In this document: positions 8,854-19,408 of the stretch, one piece after another | Layout: every line of letters starts with the position of its first letter | Numbering within the stretch: the stretch's first letter is position 1 | Source of the DNA: Brachybacterium sp. P6-10-X1 | GTDB lineage: Bacteria > Actinomycetota > Actinomycetes > Actinomycetales > Dermabacteraceae | Assembly: GCF_001969445.1 (NCBI RefSeq) | Contig: NZ_CP017297.1 | Coordinates: 248,001 to 312,000, forward strand | Direction of reading: 5' to 3' | DNA: 64,000 nucleotides | Notes under the pieces: model-generated | The model's database searches: none | What the model was told of the DNA's origin: nothing | What the model saw: only the letters and a program-made list of their open reading frames with translations | Translations under genes and position numbers: made by a program

Positions 8854-8860
8854 CCTGATC

Positions 8861-8937
8861 GAGCGGGCCGTGGAGCACCCGAGGCACGGCGTCCCGAGGC
8901 GCCGAGTCCTCCGAGGCACGGGCCCGCTCGTTTCCTC
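8861..8937 (+). terminator. Putative rplY terminator
   Basis: GAGCGGGCCGTG (8861-8872) pairs with CACGGGCCCGCTC (8917-8929) with one bulged base, followed by GTTTCCTC. The loop is long (44 nt) and the T tract weak, so activity is uncertain. Confidence 0.45.
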
Positions 8938-9093
8938 ACACCCGTCGTCCGGGGCGTCGCGCGCTGCGCGGCGCCCCGGTACGGTGTCCGGGGCCGGTGA
9001 GCGCATGGCGCACGGTGGGATGACCGGCCGGGATCAGGCCGCGCCGGGGAGGAGACCCGGTGCCGGCGTCGACGCTGCAGCGAGGAGCAGTCC

Positions 9094-9708
9094 ATGACCG
9101 TGAGCGACCGTCGTCCCGGCCCGTACCTGGTGGCGGGCCTCGGCAATCCCGGCCCGAAGTATGCCGCGACCCGGCACAACATCGGCCAGATGGTGGCAGA
9201 CCACATCGCCGGTGCCGTCGGTGCCCGTTTCGCCGCAGCACGCCGGGCCCAGGCCGTCGTGGTCGAGGGACGGATGGGTCTGCCCGGCTCCGACGAGCGG
9301 ATGATCCTCGCCAAGACCACCACCTTCATGAACGTCTCCGGCGGCCCCGTCGCGGCGCTCGCGGCCTACTACGACATCCCGCCCGAGCGGATCGTCGTCA
9401 TCCATGACGAGGTCGACATCCCCTTCGACACGCTCCGGATCAAGAGCGGAGGCGGCGAGGGCGGGCACAACGGGCTGCGTGACATCACCAAAGCGCTCGG
9501 CACCAAGGACTACCTGCGCATCCGCGTCGGCGTGGGTCGTCCCTCCGGCGGCCGCGACACCGCCGATCACGTGCTGGCCCCGTTCTCCGCCACCGAGCGC
9601 AAGACCCTCGAGCTGCTGATCTCCGACGCCGCCGACGCCGTGGAGTCCGTGGTCCTCGAAGGGCTCACCGCCTCCCAGCAACGATTCCACTCCCCAGAGG
9701 CACGATGA
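9094..9708 (+). CDS. pth: Peptidyl-tRNA hydrolase
   Basis: A 204-residue enzyme that cleaves the ester bond of peptidyl-tRNAs dropped from ribosomes and recycles tRNA. The family markers are in order: GLGNPGPKYAATRHN (residues 15-29, with the catalytic His in the TRHN motif), TTTFMNVSG, VIHDEVDIP (the HDD position reads HDE) and GGGEGGHNGLRDI. Length is normal. The ATG at 9094 is preceded by AGGAGC about 7 nt upstream. Its TGA overlaps the mfd ATG (ATGA), so pth and mfd are coupled. The 240 bp upstream hold the rplY terminator candidate and otherwise nothing I recognise. Confidence 0.97.
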   Translation: MTVSDRRPGPYLVAGLGNPGPKYAATRHNIGQMVADHIAGAVGARFAAARRAQAVVVEGRMGLPGSDERMILAKTTTFMNVSGGPVAALAAYYDIPPERIVVIHDEVDIPFDTLRIKSGGGEGGHNGLRDITKALGTKDYLRIRVGVGRPSGGRDTADHVLAPFSATERKTLELLISDAADAVESVVLEGLTASQQRFHSPEAR

Positions 9709-12700
9709 CCACGAACACGCTCCCCGCCACGGCGACCCGCGCCCCGCTGCGCCCGTTGCTCGAACAGCTCGCCGACGGACAGGACCTCACCGCGCTGCGG
9801 GCGCTCGTCGAGGAGGGGTCCGCCTCGGGTGAGGGCGGCAGCATCGTCGCCGCGACGGGACTGTTCCCCTTCGCCGTCGCGGACCTCGCCCGCCGCGCCA
9901 CCGCCGAGAGCCCGCTCGTGGTCGTCACCCCCACCACTCGTGCGCTCGAGGACCTCCGCTCGGCGCTCTCGGCCCTGATCGGCACCGACCACGTCGCCGA
10001 GCTGCCCGCCTGGGAGACACTGCCGCACGAGCGGTTGTCCCCGCGCGCCGACACCGTCGCGCGGCGCCTGGCGACCCTGCGCCGCCTCGCCCACCCCGAG
10101 TCCGAGGACCCGGTGCACGTTCTGCTGATGCCCGTGCGCTCCCTGCTGCAGCCGATCGCCACCGGGCTCGGCGACCTGCGCGCCGTGCGTGGGACCGTCG
10201 GCGAGGACTATCCCCTCGAGGACCTGGTGCGGGACCTCGTCGACGCCGCCTACGTGCGCGTGGACATGGTCGAGAAGCGCGGGGAGTTCGCCGTGCGCGG
10301 CGGCATCCTGGACGTCTTCCCACCCACCGAGCCGCATCCGGTGCGCGTGGACCTCTTCGGCGACGAGATCGACGACGTGCGCTACTTCTCCGTCGCCGAC
10401 CAGCGCTCCCTCGATCCTGCCCCGCGCGGGCTCGATGCCCCGCCGTGCCGGGAGATCCTGCTGACCCCGCAGGTGCGGGAGCGGGCCCGAGCGGCCGCCG
10501 AACAGCTGCCCGGGGCCCGCGACCTGCTGCTGCGCATCGCCGACGGGATCGCCGCCGACGGCATGGAGTCGCTGAGCCCCGTCCTGGTCGATGGCATGGA
10601 GCAGGTCGCCGACGTCCTCCCTGCCGGCTCCCGCTTCCTGGTGGTCGACCCCGAGCGCGCCCGCGCCCGCGCCGAGGAGCTGGTGGCCACCACGGACGAG
10701 TTCCTCGCTGCGGCTTGGTCCAGCGCCGCCGCAGGGGGCGGTCTCCCGCTCGACGTGGGCGCCGCGAGCTTCGTCCCGCTGTCCGAGGCGAAGGGGCACG
10801 CCCGCGAGGGCGGCCGCCCCTGGTTCAGCCTCGCCGCCTTCGGACTGGACGCGGACGTCGACCTCACCACCACCGCGCACACCCACCCCGGGTACTCCGG
10901 GAAGCCGGGCGATGCCGCCAAGGACCTCGAGACCCGGCGCGCGGACGGCTGGAGCGTCGTGGCCACCATGGTCGGGCCCGGAGGTGCGCGCCACGTCGCG
11001 GAGAACCTCCGCGCCGAGGGCATGCCGGCCGTGTTCTCCCCCGATCTCGAGGGACCGGTCGCCGGCGGCGAGGCGGTCGTGACCGTCGGCCCCTTCCCCG
11101 ACGGTCTCGTCGTCGAGGACCTCCGGCTGGTCCTCGCCTCGGAGCGCGACCTGACCGGCAAATCCGGGGCCCGCCGCGGCGAGGAGCGCAGGATGCCCTC
11201 ACGTCGGCGCAATGTCGTCGATCCGCTCCAGCTGCGCCCCGGCGACCACGTCGTCCACGCCCACCACGGCGTCGGCCGCTTCGTCGAGATGACCCGCCGC
11301 GCCGTCGGCACCGGGGCGAAGCGCACCACCCGCGAGTACCTGGTCATCGAGTACGCCCCGTCGAAGAAGGGCCAGCCCGGCGATCGCCTGTACGTCCCCA
11401 GCGACCAGCTGGACCAGGTCACCAAGTACGTCGGTGGCGAGGAGCCCAGCGTCAACCGGATGGGTGGGGCCGACTGGGCCAAGACCAAGTCCCGCGCCCG
11501 CAAGGCGATCCGCGAGATCGCCGACGAGCTGGTGCGCCTGTACTCGGCCCGGCAGTCCGCCCCGGGCCACGCCTTCGGCCCCGACACCCCGTGGCAGCGC
11601 GAGCTCGAGGACGCCTTCGAGTTCGTCGAGACCCCGGATCAGCTCTCCACCCTCGACGACGTCAAGTCCGATATGGAGAAGACCGTCCCGATGGACCGTC
11701 TGATCCTCGGCGACGTCGGCTACGGCAAGACCGAGATCGCCGTGCGCGCCGCGTTCAAAGCCGTTCAGGAGGGCAAGCAGGTGGCCGTCCTGGCACCGAC
11801 GACGCTGCTGGCCCAACAGCACCTGGACACCTTCTCCGAGCGGTACACCGGGTTCCCGGTCACGGTGCGGGGGCTCTCCCGCTTCCAGAGCCCGGCGGAT
11901 TCCGAGCGGACCATCGAGGGGATCGCCGACGGCAGCGTCGACATCGTCATCGGCACCCACCGTCTGCTGACCGGCAACGTGCGCTTCAAGGATCTCGGTC
12001 TGCTGATCGTCGACGAGGAGCAGCGCTTCGGCGTCGAGCACAAGGAGACCCTCAAGGCGCTGCGCACGAACGTCGACGTGCTGGCGATGTCCGCCACCCC
12101 GATCCCACGTACCCTGGAGATGGCCGTCACCGGAATCCGGGAGATGTCGATCCTGGCCACCCCGCCGGAGGAGCGCCATCCGGTGCTCACCTACGTCGGT
12201 GCCCAGGAGGACAAGCAGGTCACCGCCGCCATCCGTCGCGAGCTGCTGCGCGAGGGCCAGGTGTTCTACATCCACAACCGGGTCGAGGACATCGATCGCG
12301 TCGCCGCCCACCTGCGGGAGCTGGTTCCCGACGCCCGGGTCCAGGTCGCGCACGGCAAGATGAACGAGGCCCAGCTGGAGCGGGTCATCATCGACTTCTG
12401 GGAGCGTGACTTCGACGTGCTGGTGTGCACCACCATCGTCGAGACCGGGCTGGACATCGCCAACGCCAACACCCTGATCGTCGAGAACGCGGACAAGTTC
12501 GGTCTCTCCCAGCTGCACCAGCTGCGCGGTCGCGTGGGCCGCTCGAGCGAGCGTGCCTACGCCTACTTCCTCTACAACGCCACCAAGCCGTTGACGGAGA
12601 CCGCGCACGACCGCCTGACCACGCTCGCGACCAACACGGATCTCGGCGCGGGCATGCAGGTGGCGATGAAGGACCTCGAGATCCGCGGTGCCGGGAATCT

Positions 12701-13334
12701 GCTGGGCGGGGAGCAGTCCGGGCACATCGCCGGAGTCGGCTTCGACCTGTACGTGCGCATGGTGGGGGAGGCCGTGGCGGCCTTCCGCGGCGAGAGCTCG
12801 GCGCCGGAGAAGGAGATCCGGGTCGAGCTGCCGCTGGATGCGCACGTCCCGCACGACTACATCGGTTCCGAGCGGCTGCGGCTGGAGGCCTACTCCAAGC
12901 TCTCGGCCGTCCGCGAGGTCTCCGAGATCGAGCAGATCCGCGCCGAGCTCACCGACCGCTACGGCGTCCCGCCCGAACCGGTCGAGGTGCTGCTGGACGT
13001 GGCGCGCTTCCGGATCGATGCCCGGACAGCCGGCGTCGACGAGGTGCAGGCCCAGGGGAAGATGATCCGCTTCGCCCACCTCGAGGTGCCTGACTCCGCC
13101 GCGATGCGGATGAAACGCCTCTACCCGGGCACCCTGCTCAAGCCCGCCACCCGCCAGGTGCTGGTGCCCCGACCCATGACCTCCCGCTTCGGTGGCACGG
13201 AACTGCGGGACCACGAGCTGCTGGAGTGGGCCCGTCAGGTGCTGCGCACCCTCGTGCCCGCGGCCGCCGAGGCGATGACGGCGCCGACGATCCCGGGCGA
13301 GGTCGGGAGCACCGATCGGGGCGCGGGGAAGTAG
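9705..13334 (+). CDS. mfd: Transcription-repair coupling factor
   Basis: A 1209-residue ATP-driven DNA translocase that removes RNA polymerase stalled at lesions and recruits UvrA. Domains in order: UvrB-like N-terminal modules (to about 350); the RNA-polymerase-interacting CarD-like domain from about residue 510 (LRPGDHVVHAHHGVGRF); a RecG-like helicase with Walker A GDVGYGKTEIA near 668 and the DEEQ box near 770; the second motor domain with HGKMNEAQLERVI and QLRGRVGRS; the TRG hairpin region; and the C-terminal TRCF domain from about 1050. Length is normal. The start overlaps the pth stop. Confidence 0.97.
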   Translation: MTTNTLPATATRAPLRPLLEQLADGQDLTALRALVEEGSASGEGGSIVAATGLFPFAVADLARRATAESPLVVVTPTTRALEDLRSALSALIGTDHVAELPAWETLPHERLSPRADTVARRLATLRRLAHPESEDPVHVLLMPVRSLLQPIATGLGDLRAVRGTVGEDYPLEDLVRDLVDAAYVRVDMVEKRGEFAVRGGILDVFPPTEPHPVRVDLFGDEIDDVRYFSVADQRSLDPAPRGLDAPPCREILLTPQVRERARAAAEQLPGARDLLLRIADGIAADGMESLSPVLVDGMEQVADVLPAGSRFLVVDPERARARAEELVATTDEFLAAAWSSAAAGGGLPLDVGAASFVPLSEAKGHAREGGRPWFSLAAFGLDADVDLTTTAHTHPGYSGKPGDAAKDLETRRADGWSVVATMVGPGGARHVAENLRAEGMPAVFSPDLEGPVAGGEAVVTVGPFPDGLVVEDLRLVLASERDLTGKSGARRGEERRMPSRRRNVVDPLQLRPGDHVVHAHHGVGRFVEMTRRAVGTGAKRTTREYLVIEYAPSKKGQPGDRLYVPSDQLDQVTKYVGGEEPSVNRMGGADWAKTKSRARKAIREIADELVRLYSARQSAPGHAFGPDTPWQRELEDAFEFVETPDQLSTLDDVKSDMEKTVPMDRLILGDVGYGKTEIAVRAAFKAVQEGKQVAVLAPTTLLAQQHLDTFSERYTGFPVTVRGLSRFQSPADSERTIEGIADGSVDIVIGTHRLLTGNVRFKDLGLLIVDEEQRFGVEHKETLKALRTNVDVLAMSATPIPRTLEMAVTGIREMSILATPPEERHPVLTYVGAQEDKQVTAAIRRELLREGQVFYIHNRVEDIDRVAAHLRELVPDARVQVAHGKMNEAQLERVIIDFWERDFDVLVCTTIVETGLDIANANTLIVENADKFGLSQLHQLRGRVGRSSERAYAYFLYNATKPLTETAHDRLTTLATNTDLGAGMQVAMKDLEIRGAGNLLGGEQSGHIAGVGFDLYVRMVGEAVAAFRGESSAPEKEIRVELPLDAHVPHDYIGSERLRLEAYSKLSAVREVSEIEQIRAELTDRYGVPPEPVEVLLDVARFRIDARTAGVDEVQAQGKMIRFAHLEVPDSAAMRMKRLYPGTLLKPATRQVLVPRPMTSRFGGTELRDHELLEWARQVLRTLVPAAAEAMTAPTIPGEVGSTDRGAGK

Positions 13335-13337
13335 CCT
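13332..13337 (+). promoter_or_regulatory. -10 element, leaderless start of mazG
   Basis: TAGCCT ends 7 nt before the GTG at 13345. Its first three bases are the TAG stop codon of mfd. Confidence 0.45.
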
Positions 13338-13344
13338 CCCCTCT

Positions 13345-14136
13345 GTGAGCGACGACGAGAACCGGACCACGACCGGGAGGACCGCACCCCGCGGGATCGA
13401 CTCCGAACCCCGCGGGACCGACTCCGAACCCCGCGGGGCCGCGCTGCTGCGCGCCGTGGAGGTGATGGACGCCCTGCGCGCGGCCGACGGCGATGCCTGG
13501 ACCCATCAGCAGAGCCATGCCTCGCTCGCGAGGTACCTGCTGGAGGAGACTCACGAGGTGCTCGAGGTGATCGACGACCCCGCGGCCCATGCGCCCGGGG
13601 CGCTGGCCGACGAGCTCGGGGACCTGCTGTTCCAGATCCTGTTCCACGCCCGCATCGGCCACGAGGAGGACCCCGCCTGGGACGTCGGCGACGTCGCCCG
13701 CTCCTTCATCGCCAAGATGGAACGCCGCAACCCCCACATCTTCTCCTCCCACCGTGAGCAGGCTCTCCGCGATCGGGGGGACGTTGAGGAGATCATCGCG
13801 CAGTGGCACGCCGTCAAGGCCGCCGAGCGTCGTGCCTCCGGCGACCGCCCTCGGGGCTGGGCCGACGGCATCCCCGCCCGATTGCCCGCTCTGCAGACCG
13901 CTGCGAAGATCGTCCACCGCGCCCGCTCCGACGGGCAGCTCGAGCAGCTGCTGGCCTCCGCCGACCGCGCCTCGGCCGCGGCGGACGCCGAGCGGTGGGG
14001 CGGCGACCTCGGCCGGGAGCTGCTGGACCTGGTCGTCGCCGCCGAGGCCAGGGACGACGACCCCGAGACCGCGCTGCGGACCCTGCTGGCGCGATTGCGG
14101 CAGCATGGGAGCGACGGTCCCGGCGGCCCGACGGCC

Positions 14137-14139
<3 letters not shown>
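13345..14139 (+). CDS. mazG: MazG nucleoside triphosphate pyrophosphohydrolase
   Basis: A 264-residue MazG-fold enzyme that hydrolyses (d)NTPs to NMP and PPi, a house-cleaning and stress role. The helical core begins near residue 32 (LLRAVEVMDALRAADGDAW), followed by QQSHASLARYLLEETHEVLE and the metal-binding ELGDLLFQILFHARI with later EE and D residues. A second, degenerate helical domain follows KAAERRASGDRPRGW. The N-terminus has a three-copy repeat (PRGIDSE, PRGTDSE, PRGAA) made by near-identical 24-bp DNA units at 13387-13440, which is unusual. The start is GTG, probably leaderless. Its stop TAG is part of a TAGACT -10 candidate for eno. Confidence 0.92.
13387..13440 (+). repeat. 24-bp coding repeat in the mazG 5' end
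   Basis: About 2.3 units of a 24-bp repeat beginning CCCCGCGGGAYCGACTCC encode PRG(I/T)DSE in tandem. The unit is a multiple of 3, so copy-number change keeps the frame. Confidence 0.7.
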
Positions 14140-15489
<1,350 letters not shown>

Positions 15490-15507
15490 GCCCTCAGCCG
15501 GAGGTTG

Positions 15508-15513
15508 TAGCCT
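15508..15513 (+). promoter_or_regulatory. -10 element, leaderless start of the divIC-like gene
   Basis: TAGCCT ends 6 nt before the ATG at 15520, with no ribosome-binding site between. Confidence 0.5.
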
Positions 15514-15519
15514 CTGGGT

Positions 15520-16224
15520 ATGAGCAGCAGACGTCCGGGCGCCCCGCGATCAGCGAGGCGCCCGGTCTCTGCGTCCGGGGCCCGTCGACCCGGGGCCGGA
15601 CCGGCGGCCCGGGCGTCCTCCGCCTCCTCTCGCGGCAGCTCCTCGCGCGGCACCGCGTCGGACGCCACGTCGTCCCGGCGCCGCAGCCGGGGACCTGCTC
15701 CCGCCTCGCGTCCCCGCAGCACCGCGCCGCGCGGGCCGGAGGAGGACGGCCCCGGCATCACCATCACCCGCCGCACCCTCGCCCTGGTCGCACTCGTCGT
15801 GATCGCCCTGGCCGCCCTGGTCCCCACTATCAACTCCTATGTCGCCCAGCGCCAGCAGCTGTCCGAGCTGCAGACCCAGGTCGACCGGCAGGAGCAGGAC
15901 GTCCAGACGCTGCGAGAGCAGGTCGCCCGCTGGGAGGACCCGGCATTCGTCACCGCCCGCGCCCGGGAGCGGCTGCTCTTCGCGATGCCGGGGGAGACCC
16001 AGTACCGCCTCACCGACACCTCCGGACAGGACGTCCCCCTCACCGAGGCCGAGCAGGCCGCCGAGGAGGCCCAGGAAGGCGAATGGTTCTCGACACTCTG
16101 GAAGAGCGTCGAGGGTGCCAGTCGTCTGACTCCCGAGGACATCCCGGACGAGACCGGCTCCACGGATGAGGACGTCCCCGACGAGGACCCCGCCGACACC
16201 ACCGATCAGGATCCCGACCAGTGA
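15520..16224 (+). CDS. FtsB/DivIC-family septum formation initiator
   Basis: A 234-residue single-pass membrane protein of the divisome; FtsB/DivIC partners with FtsL and FtsQ to control septal peptidoglycan synthesis. The cytoplasmic N-terminus (about 80 residues) is Arg/Ser/Pro/Ala-rich and disordered. One transmembrane helix follows at about 86-107 (LALVALVVIALAALV). The extracytoplasmic coiled coil (QQLSELQTQVDRQEQDVQTL) and the conserved WEDPAFVTARARERL complete the domain. The C-terminus is acidic and disordered, with many Asp, Glu and Thr. The location after eno matches the mycobacterial homologue (Rv1024). The end overlaps the DUF501 GTG start (GTGA). Confidence 0.9.
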   Translation: MSSRRPGAPRSARRPVSASGARRPGAGPAARASSASSRGSSSRGTASDATSSRRRSRGPAPASRPRSTAPRGPEEDGPGITITRRTLALVALVVIALAALVPTINSYVAQRQQLSELQTQVDRQEQDVQTLREQVARWEDPAFVTARARERLLFAMPGETQYRLTDTSGQDVPLTEAEQAAEEAQEGEWFSTLWKSVEGASRLTPEDIPDETGSTDEDVPDEDPADTTDQDPDQ

Positions 16225-16784
16225 CAGCCCTTGCTCCCCTCCCGTACGAGACCTCGGCGGCCCCCCGCGATCTGAGGGCCATGCGCCAGCAGCTCGGCCG
16301 GGACATGCGCGGCGTGGTCTCCATCGCACGCCGCTGCGGCTGCGGCCGCCCCGCCGTGGTCCGCACCGCCCCCCGGCTGGAGGACGGCACTCCGTTCCCC
16401 ACCTCGCTCTACCTCACCCTCCCGTGGCTCACGCTGGAGCTCTCGCGCCTGGAGGGCACGGGAGCGATGGCTGTGCTGACCGACCGGCTCGCCACCGATG
16501 AGGAGCTCGCCGCCGGGTACCGCCGTGCCCATGAGCGCTACCTCGCCCGACGGGCGGAGATCGGGGAGGCGGAGGAGGTCCGTCACGTCAGCGCGGGCGG
16601 CATGCCCACCCGCGTGAAGTGTCTCCACGCCCTGGCGGGCCAGGCGCTGGCCGAGGGGCCGGGCGTGAACCCCGTGGCCGACGAGGTGCTCGCGACCCTC
16701 GACGGGGTGCTGCCTGATCTGGTCTGCCGCTGCGAGCGCACGGAGGCCGAGGACACGACCGCCGACGAGGAGACCGCACGATGA
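16221..16784 (+). CDS. DUF501 domain-containing protein
   Basis: A 187-residue protein of unknown function, conserved in actinobacteria between divIC and ppx (Rv1025 in M. tuberculosis). The family signature GGMPTRVKCLHALAGQAL is followed by the GVNPVADE motif. An N-terminal Cys cluster (RRCGCGRPAVV) and a C-terminal CRCE could bind metal; that is inference. It overlaps both neighbours by 4 bp (GTGA upstream, ATGA downstream), so it is made together with the division protein and the polyphosphatase. Confidence 0.9.
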   Translation: MTALAPLPYETSAAPRDLRAMRQQLGRDMRGVVSIARRCGCGRPAVVRTAPRLEDGTPFPTSLYLTLPWLTLELSRLEGTGAMAVLTDRLATDEELAAGYRRAHERYLARRAEIGEAEEVRHVSAGGMPTRVKCLHALAGQALAEGPGVNPVADEVLATLDGVLPDLVCRCERTEAEDTTADEETAR

Positions 16785-17740
16785 GCCTGTCCGCACCGGT
16801 TGCCGCCATCGACTGCGGCACCAACTCCATCCGCCTGCTCATCGCCCGGCGCGAGGAATCCACCGGCGCCCTGGTCGATCTCGAGCGGCGCCTGGAGATG
16901 GTCCGCCTCGGCCTCGGGGTCGACCGCACGGGCCGGTTCGACCCGGTGGCGATCGAGCGCACCCTCGCCGCGGCCCGCCGCTACCGCGAGCTCATCACAC
17001 ACCACGGCGTCGCCACCGGCGACGTGCGCTTCGTCGCGACGTCGGCCACGCGGGACGCCGCCAATCGCGACGAGTTCATCGGCGGCATCCAGCGGATCCT
17101 CGGCGTCACGCCCGAGGTGATCAGCGGCGGGGAGGAGGCGGAGCTTTCCTTCCGCGGCGCCGTCAGCACCGTCCAGGGCCTGCCCGAGGGGCCGCGCCTG
17201 GTCGTCGACATCGGCGGCGGGTCCACCGAGCTGGTGCTCGGCACCGAGACCCCCACCCACCGCATCAGCCTGGACATCGGGTCGGTCCGTCTGACCGAGC
17301 GGCACCTGGCCTCCGACCCGCCCACGGCCCCGGAGATCGAGGCCGCCACCGCCGACGTCGACGCGATGCTCGAGACGGCCGCGGCCGCGGTGCCGCTCCA
17401 GCAGGCCACGGCACTGGTCGGCGTCGCCGGCACCGTGACCACGATCACAGCGGTCGTGGAGGGTCTGCAGGACTATCGGCCCGACGTCACCCACGGAGCC
17501 ACCTCGCGGATCGAGGATGTCGAGTCGGTGTGCCGTGACCTGCTCGCCCGTACCCGGGCGCAGCGCGCACAGCACCGGATGATCCACCCCGGGCGCATCG
17601 ACGTGATCGGAGCCGGCGCCCTGATCTGGTCGCGCATCATGGAGCGGGTGGCCGCGGCCTCCGGAATCACCCGGGCCCGCACCAGCGAACATGACATCCT
17701 GGACGGAATCGCCCTGGACCTGCTGGATCGCGCAGTCTGA
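16781..17740 (+). CDS. Ppx/GppA family phosphatase (exopolyphosphatase)
   Basis: A 319-residue ASKHA-fold phosphatase acting on polyphosphate and/or (p)ppGpp. The family motifs are in order: phosphate-1 loop AAIDCGTNSIRLLI (residues 7-20), ATSATRDAANRDEF, VISGGEEAELSFRGAV (catalytic Glu), and phosphate-2 VDIGGGSTELVLG. About 320 residues is the short single-module form typical of actinobacteria. Overlap with DUF501 implies coupled translation. Two hairpins follow its stop. Exact substrate preference cannot be read from sequence. Confidence 0.92.
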   Translation: MSLSAPVAAIDCGTNSIRLLIARREESTGALVDLERRLEMVRLGLGVDRTGRFDPVAIERTLAAARRYRELITHHGVATGDVRFVATSATRDAANRDEFIGGIQRILGVTPEVISGGEEAELSFRGAVSTVQGLPEGPRLVVDIGGGSTELVLGTETPTHRISLDIGSVRLTERHLASDPPTAPEIEAATADVDAMLETAAAAVPLQQATALVGVAGTVTTITAVVEGLQDYRPDVTHGATSRIEDVESVCRDLLARTRAQRAQHRMIHPGRIDVIGAGALIWSRIMERVAAASGITRARTSEHDILDGIALDLLDRAV

Positions 17741-17756
17741 ACGAAGCCGGGCGGGA

Positions 17757-17797
17757 TCGCGCGCAGCGCCGCGCGCGAGCAGCCCCGCAGAACGGGG
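17757..17797 (+). terminator. Tandem hairpins after the ppx-like gene
   Basis: TCGCGCGC-AGCGCC-GCGCGCGA (17757-17778) is a perfect 8-bp stem. CCCCG-CAGAA-CGGGG (17783-17797) follows. There is no T tract directly behind, so termination is plausible but not certain. Confidence 0.45.
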
Positions 17798-17847
17798 TTG
17801 CCGACGCGACGGCCCGCGGCACGGCGTGTCCATGGATGGTGCCGTTT

Positions 17848-17876
17848 TTGTCTCCAGCCCCCCTGAGTTCTAGGCT
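17848..17876 (+). promoter_or_regulatory. ndh promoter, leaderless
   Basis: TTGTCT (17848-17853), a 17-bp spacer and TAGGCT (17871-17876) form the best complete sigma-70-type promoter upstream of a protein gene here. The -10 ends 7 nt before the ATG at 17884, which predicts a leaderless mRNA. Confidence 0.65.
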
Positions 17877-17883
17877 GGGGTCC

Positions 17884-19257
17884 ATGAACACCACTTTCGG
17901 CGGTAAGCCCCATGTCCTGATCCTCGGCGGCGGTTCCGTCGGCCTGACGACTGCGTCCGATCTGCGCAAGACCCTCGGTTCCGAGGTCGCCATCACGATC
18001 GTCGACCCGCGGCCGTACATGACCTACGCCCCCTTCCTCCCCGAGGTCGGCGCGGGCAGCATCGACCCCCGCAACGTCCTCGCGCCGCTGCGCAAGATGC
18101 TCACGGGCACCAAGGTCGTCACCGGTGCGGTCTCCCAGATCCGCAGTGCGGAGAACACCGTCGTGGTCAGCACCGAGGAGGACGTCCAGCTGGAGATCTC
18201 CTACGACTACCTGGTCGTCGGCCTCGGCTCCGTCCCGCGACTGCTGCCGATTCCCGGCCTGGCCGAGAACGCCATCGGCTTCAAGCAGGTCGAGGAGGCC
18301 GTGGCCGTCCGCGACCGCATCCTCTCCAGCCTCGCCGAGGCCGCGTCCACCAAGGACCCGAAGATCCGCAAGCGACTGCTCACCTTCACCTACGTCGGCG
18401 GCGGCTTCGCCGGCGGCGAGGCGGTCGCGGAGGCCGAGGACATGGTCCGCGACGCCCTGCGCTACTACCCGGACCTGCACGCCTCGGACATCCGTTTCGT
18501 GCTGATCGACGCCGCTCCGTTCGTGTTCCCCGAGCTCACCGAGGACCAGCGCGCCTATGTCCTGAACCAGCTGCGCGAGCGCGGTGTCGAGGTCAAGCTC
18601 GAGACCTTCCTGAACTCCGTCGAGGACGGCGTCATCAAGACCAGCGACGGCGACGAGTTCGAGTCCGGGATGCTGGTGTGGAACGCCGGCGTCAAGCCGA
18701 ACCCGGTGCTCGGCGACGACGAGACCTCCGACCTGCCGGTCATCTCCGAGCGCGGCCCCATGATGGGCAAGCTCGACGCGCTGGCCGACCTCCGCGTCAA
18801 CGGCACCGACGGGCCGCTGGAGAACGTGTTCGCCGCCGGCGACTGCGCCGCGGTGCCGGACCTCGCCTCGGGCGAGGGCAAGTTCTGCCCGCCCAACGCC
18901 CAGCACGCCGTGCGGCAGGGCAAGCGCGTGGCGGATAACATCGCCCGCTCCGTGCAGGGTCGTCCGCTGGTGGACTACTACCACAAGAACCTCGGCGTCA
19001 TGGCGACCCTGGGCATGTACAAGGGCGTGGGCCGCCTGAACCTGGCCGACAAGGAGATCGACATCCGCGGCCTGCCGGCCTGGGTCATGGCCCGTTCGTA
19101 CCACGTGTACGCGATGCCGACCTTCGGCCGGAAGGCGGCGGTCATCGCCGGCTGGGCGACCAACCTGATCTCCCGCCGCGACATCATCGGCATCCCCGAG
19201 AACTCGACCCCCCGCGCGGCCTTCGAGTACGCCGCGAACACGGGCAAGAAGAAGTGA
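17884..19257 (+). CDS. NAD(P)/FAD-dependent oxidoreductase, type II NADH dehydrogenase-like
   Basis: A 457-residue flavoprotein of the NDH-2 family, which passes electrons from NADH to menaquinone without pumping protons. The FAD-binding Rossmann motif HVLILGGGSVGLTTA is near the N-terminus (about 10-24), the NADH-binding YVGGGFAGGEA is near residue 170, and the second FAD contact NVFAAGDCAAVPD is near 318. The C-terminal part (YHKNLGVMATLGMYKGVGRL, then WATNLISRRDIIG) is typical of actinobacterial NDH-2 and probably mediates membrane contact. The start at 17884 fits the leaderless promoter. menG later in the window supplies the quinone pathway. Confidence 0.88.
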   Translation: MNTTFGGKPHVLILGGGSVGLTTASDLRKTLGSEVAITIVDPRPYMTYAPFLPEVGAGSIDPRNVLAPLRKMLTGTKVVTGAVSQIRSAENTVVVSTEEDVQLEISYDYLVVGLGSVPRLLPIPGLAENAIGFKQVEEAVAVRDRILSSLAEAASTKDPKIRKRLLTFTYVGGGFAGGEAVAEAEDMVRDALRYYPDLHASDIRFVLIDAAPFVFPELTEDQRAYVLNQLRERGVEVKLETFLNSVEDGVIKTSDGDEFESGMLVWNAGVKPNPVLGDDETSDLPVISERGPMMGKLDALADLRVNGTDGPLENVFAAGDCAAVPDLASGEGKFCPPNAQHAVRQGKRVADNIARSVQGRPLVDYYHKNLGVMATLGMYKGVGRLNLADKEIDIRGLPAWVMARSYHVYAMPTFGRKAAVIAGWATNLISRRDIIGIPENSTPRAAFEYAANTGKKK

Positions 19258-19264
19258 TCCGGTC

Positions 19265-19336
19265 GGGAGCGGCGGTCGGCTGACCCCGCTCCCGTCCCAG
19301 ATCGAGGCACCGCCGCACGTCACGCGGCGGTGCCTC
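19265..19336 (+). terminator. Double hairpin after ndh
   Basis: GGGAGCGG (19265-19272) pairs with CCGCTCCC (19286-19293). A second perfect 13-bp stem, GAGGCACCGCCGC (19304-19316) with GCGGCGGTGCCTC (19324-19336), has a 7-nt loop. No long T tract follows. These two structures fill most of the first half of the ndh-nagB gap. Confidence 0.6.
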
Positions 19337-19408
19337 GCTGCGTCCGGGGTGCCGGTCCCGGACACGACGGTCTCATCGGTCCCGCACGTACCGTCCGAGG
19401 GTGACGAA

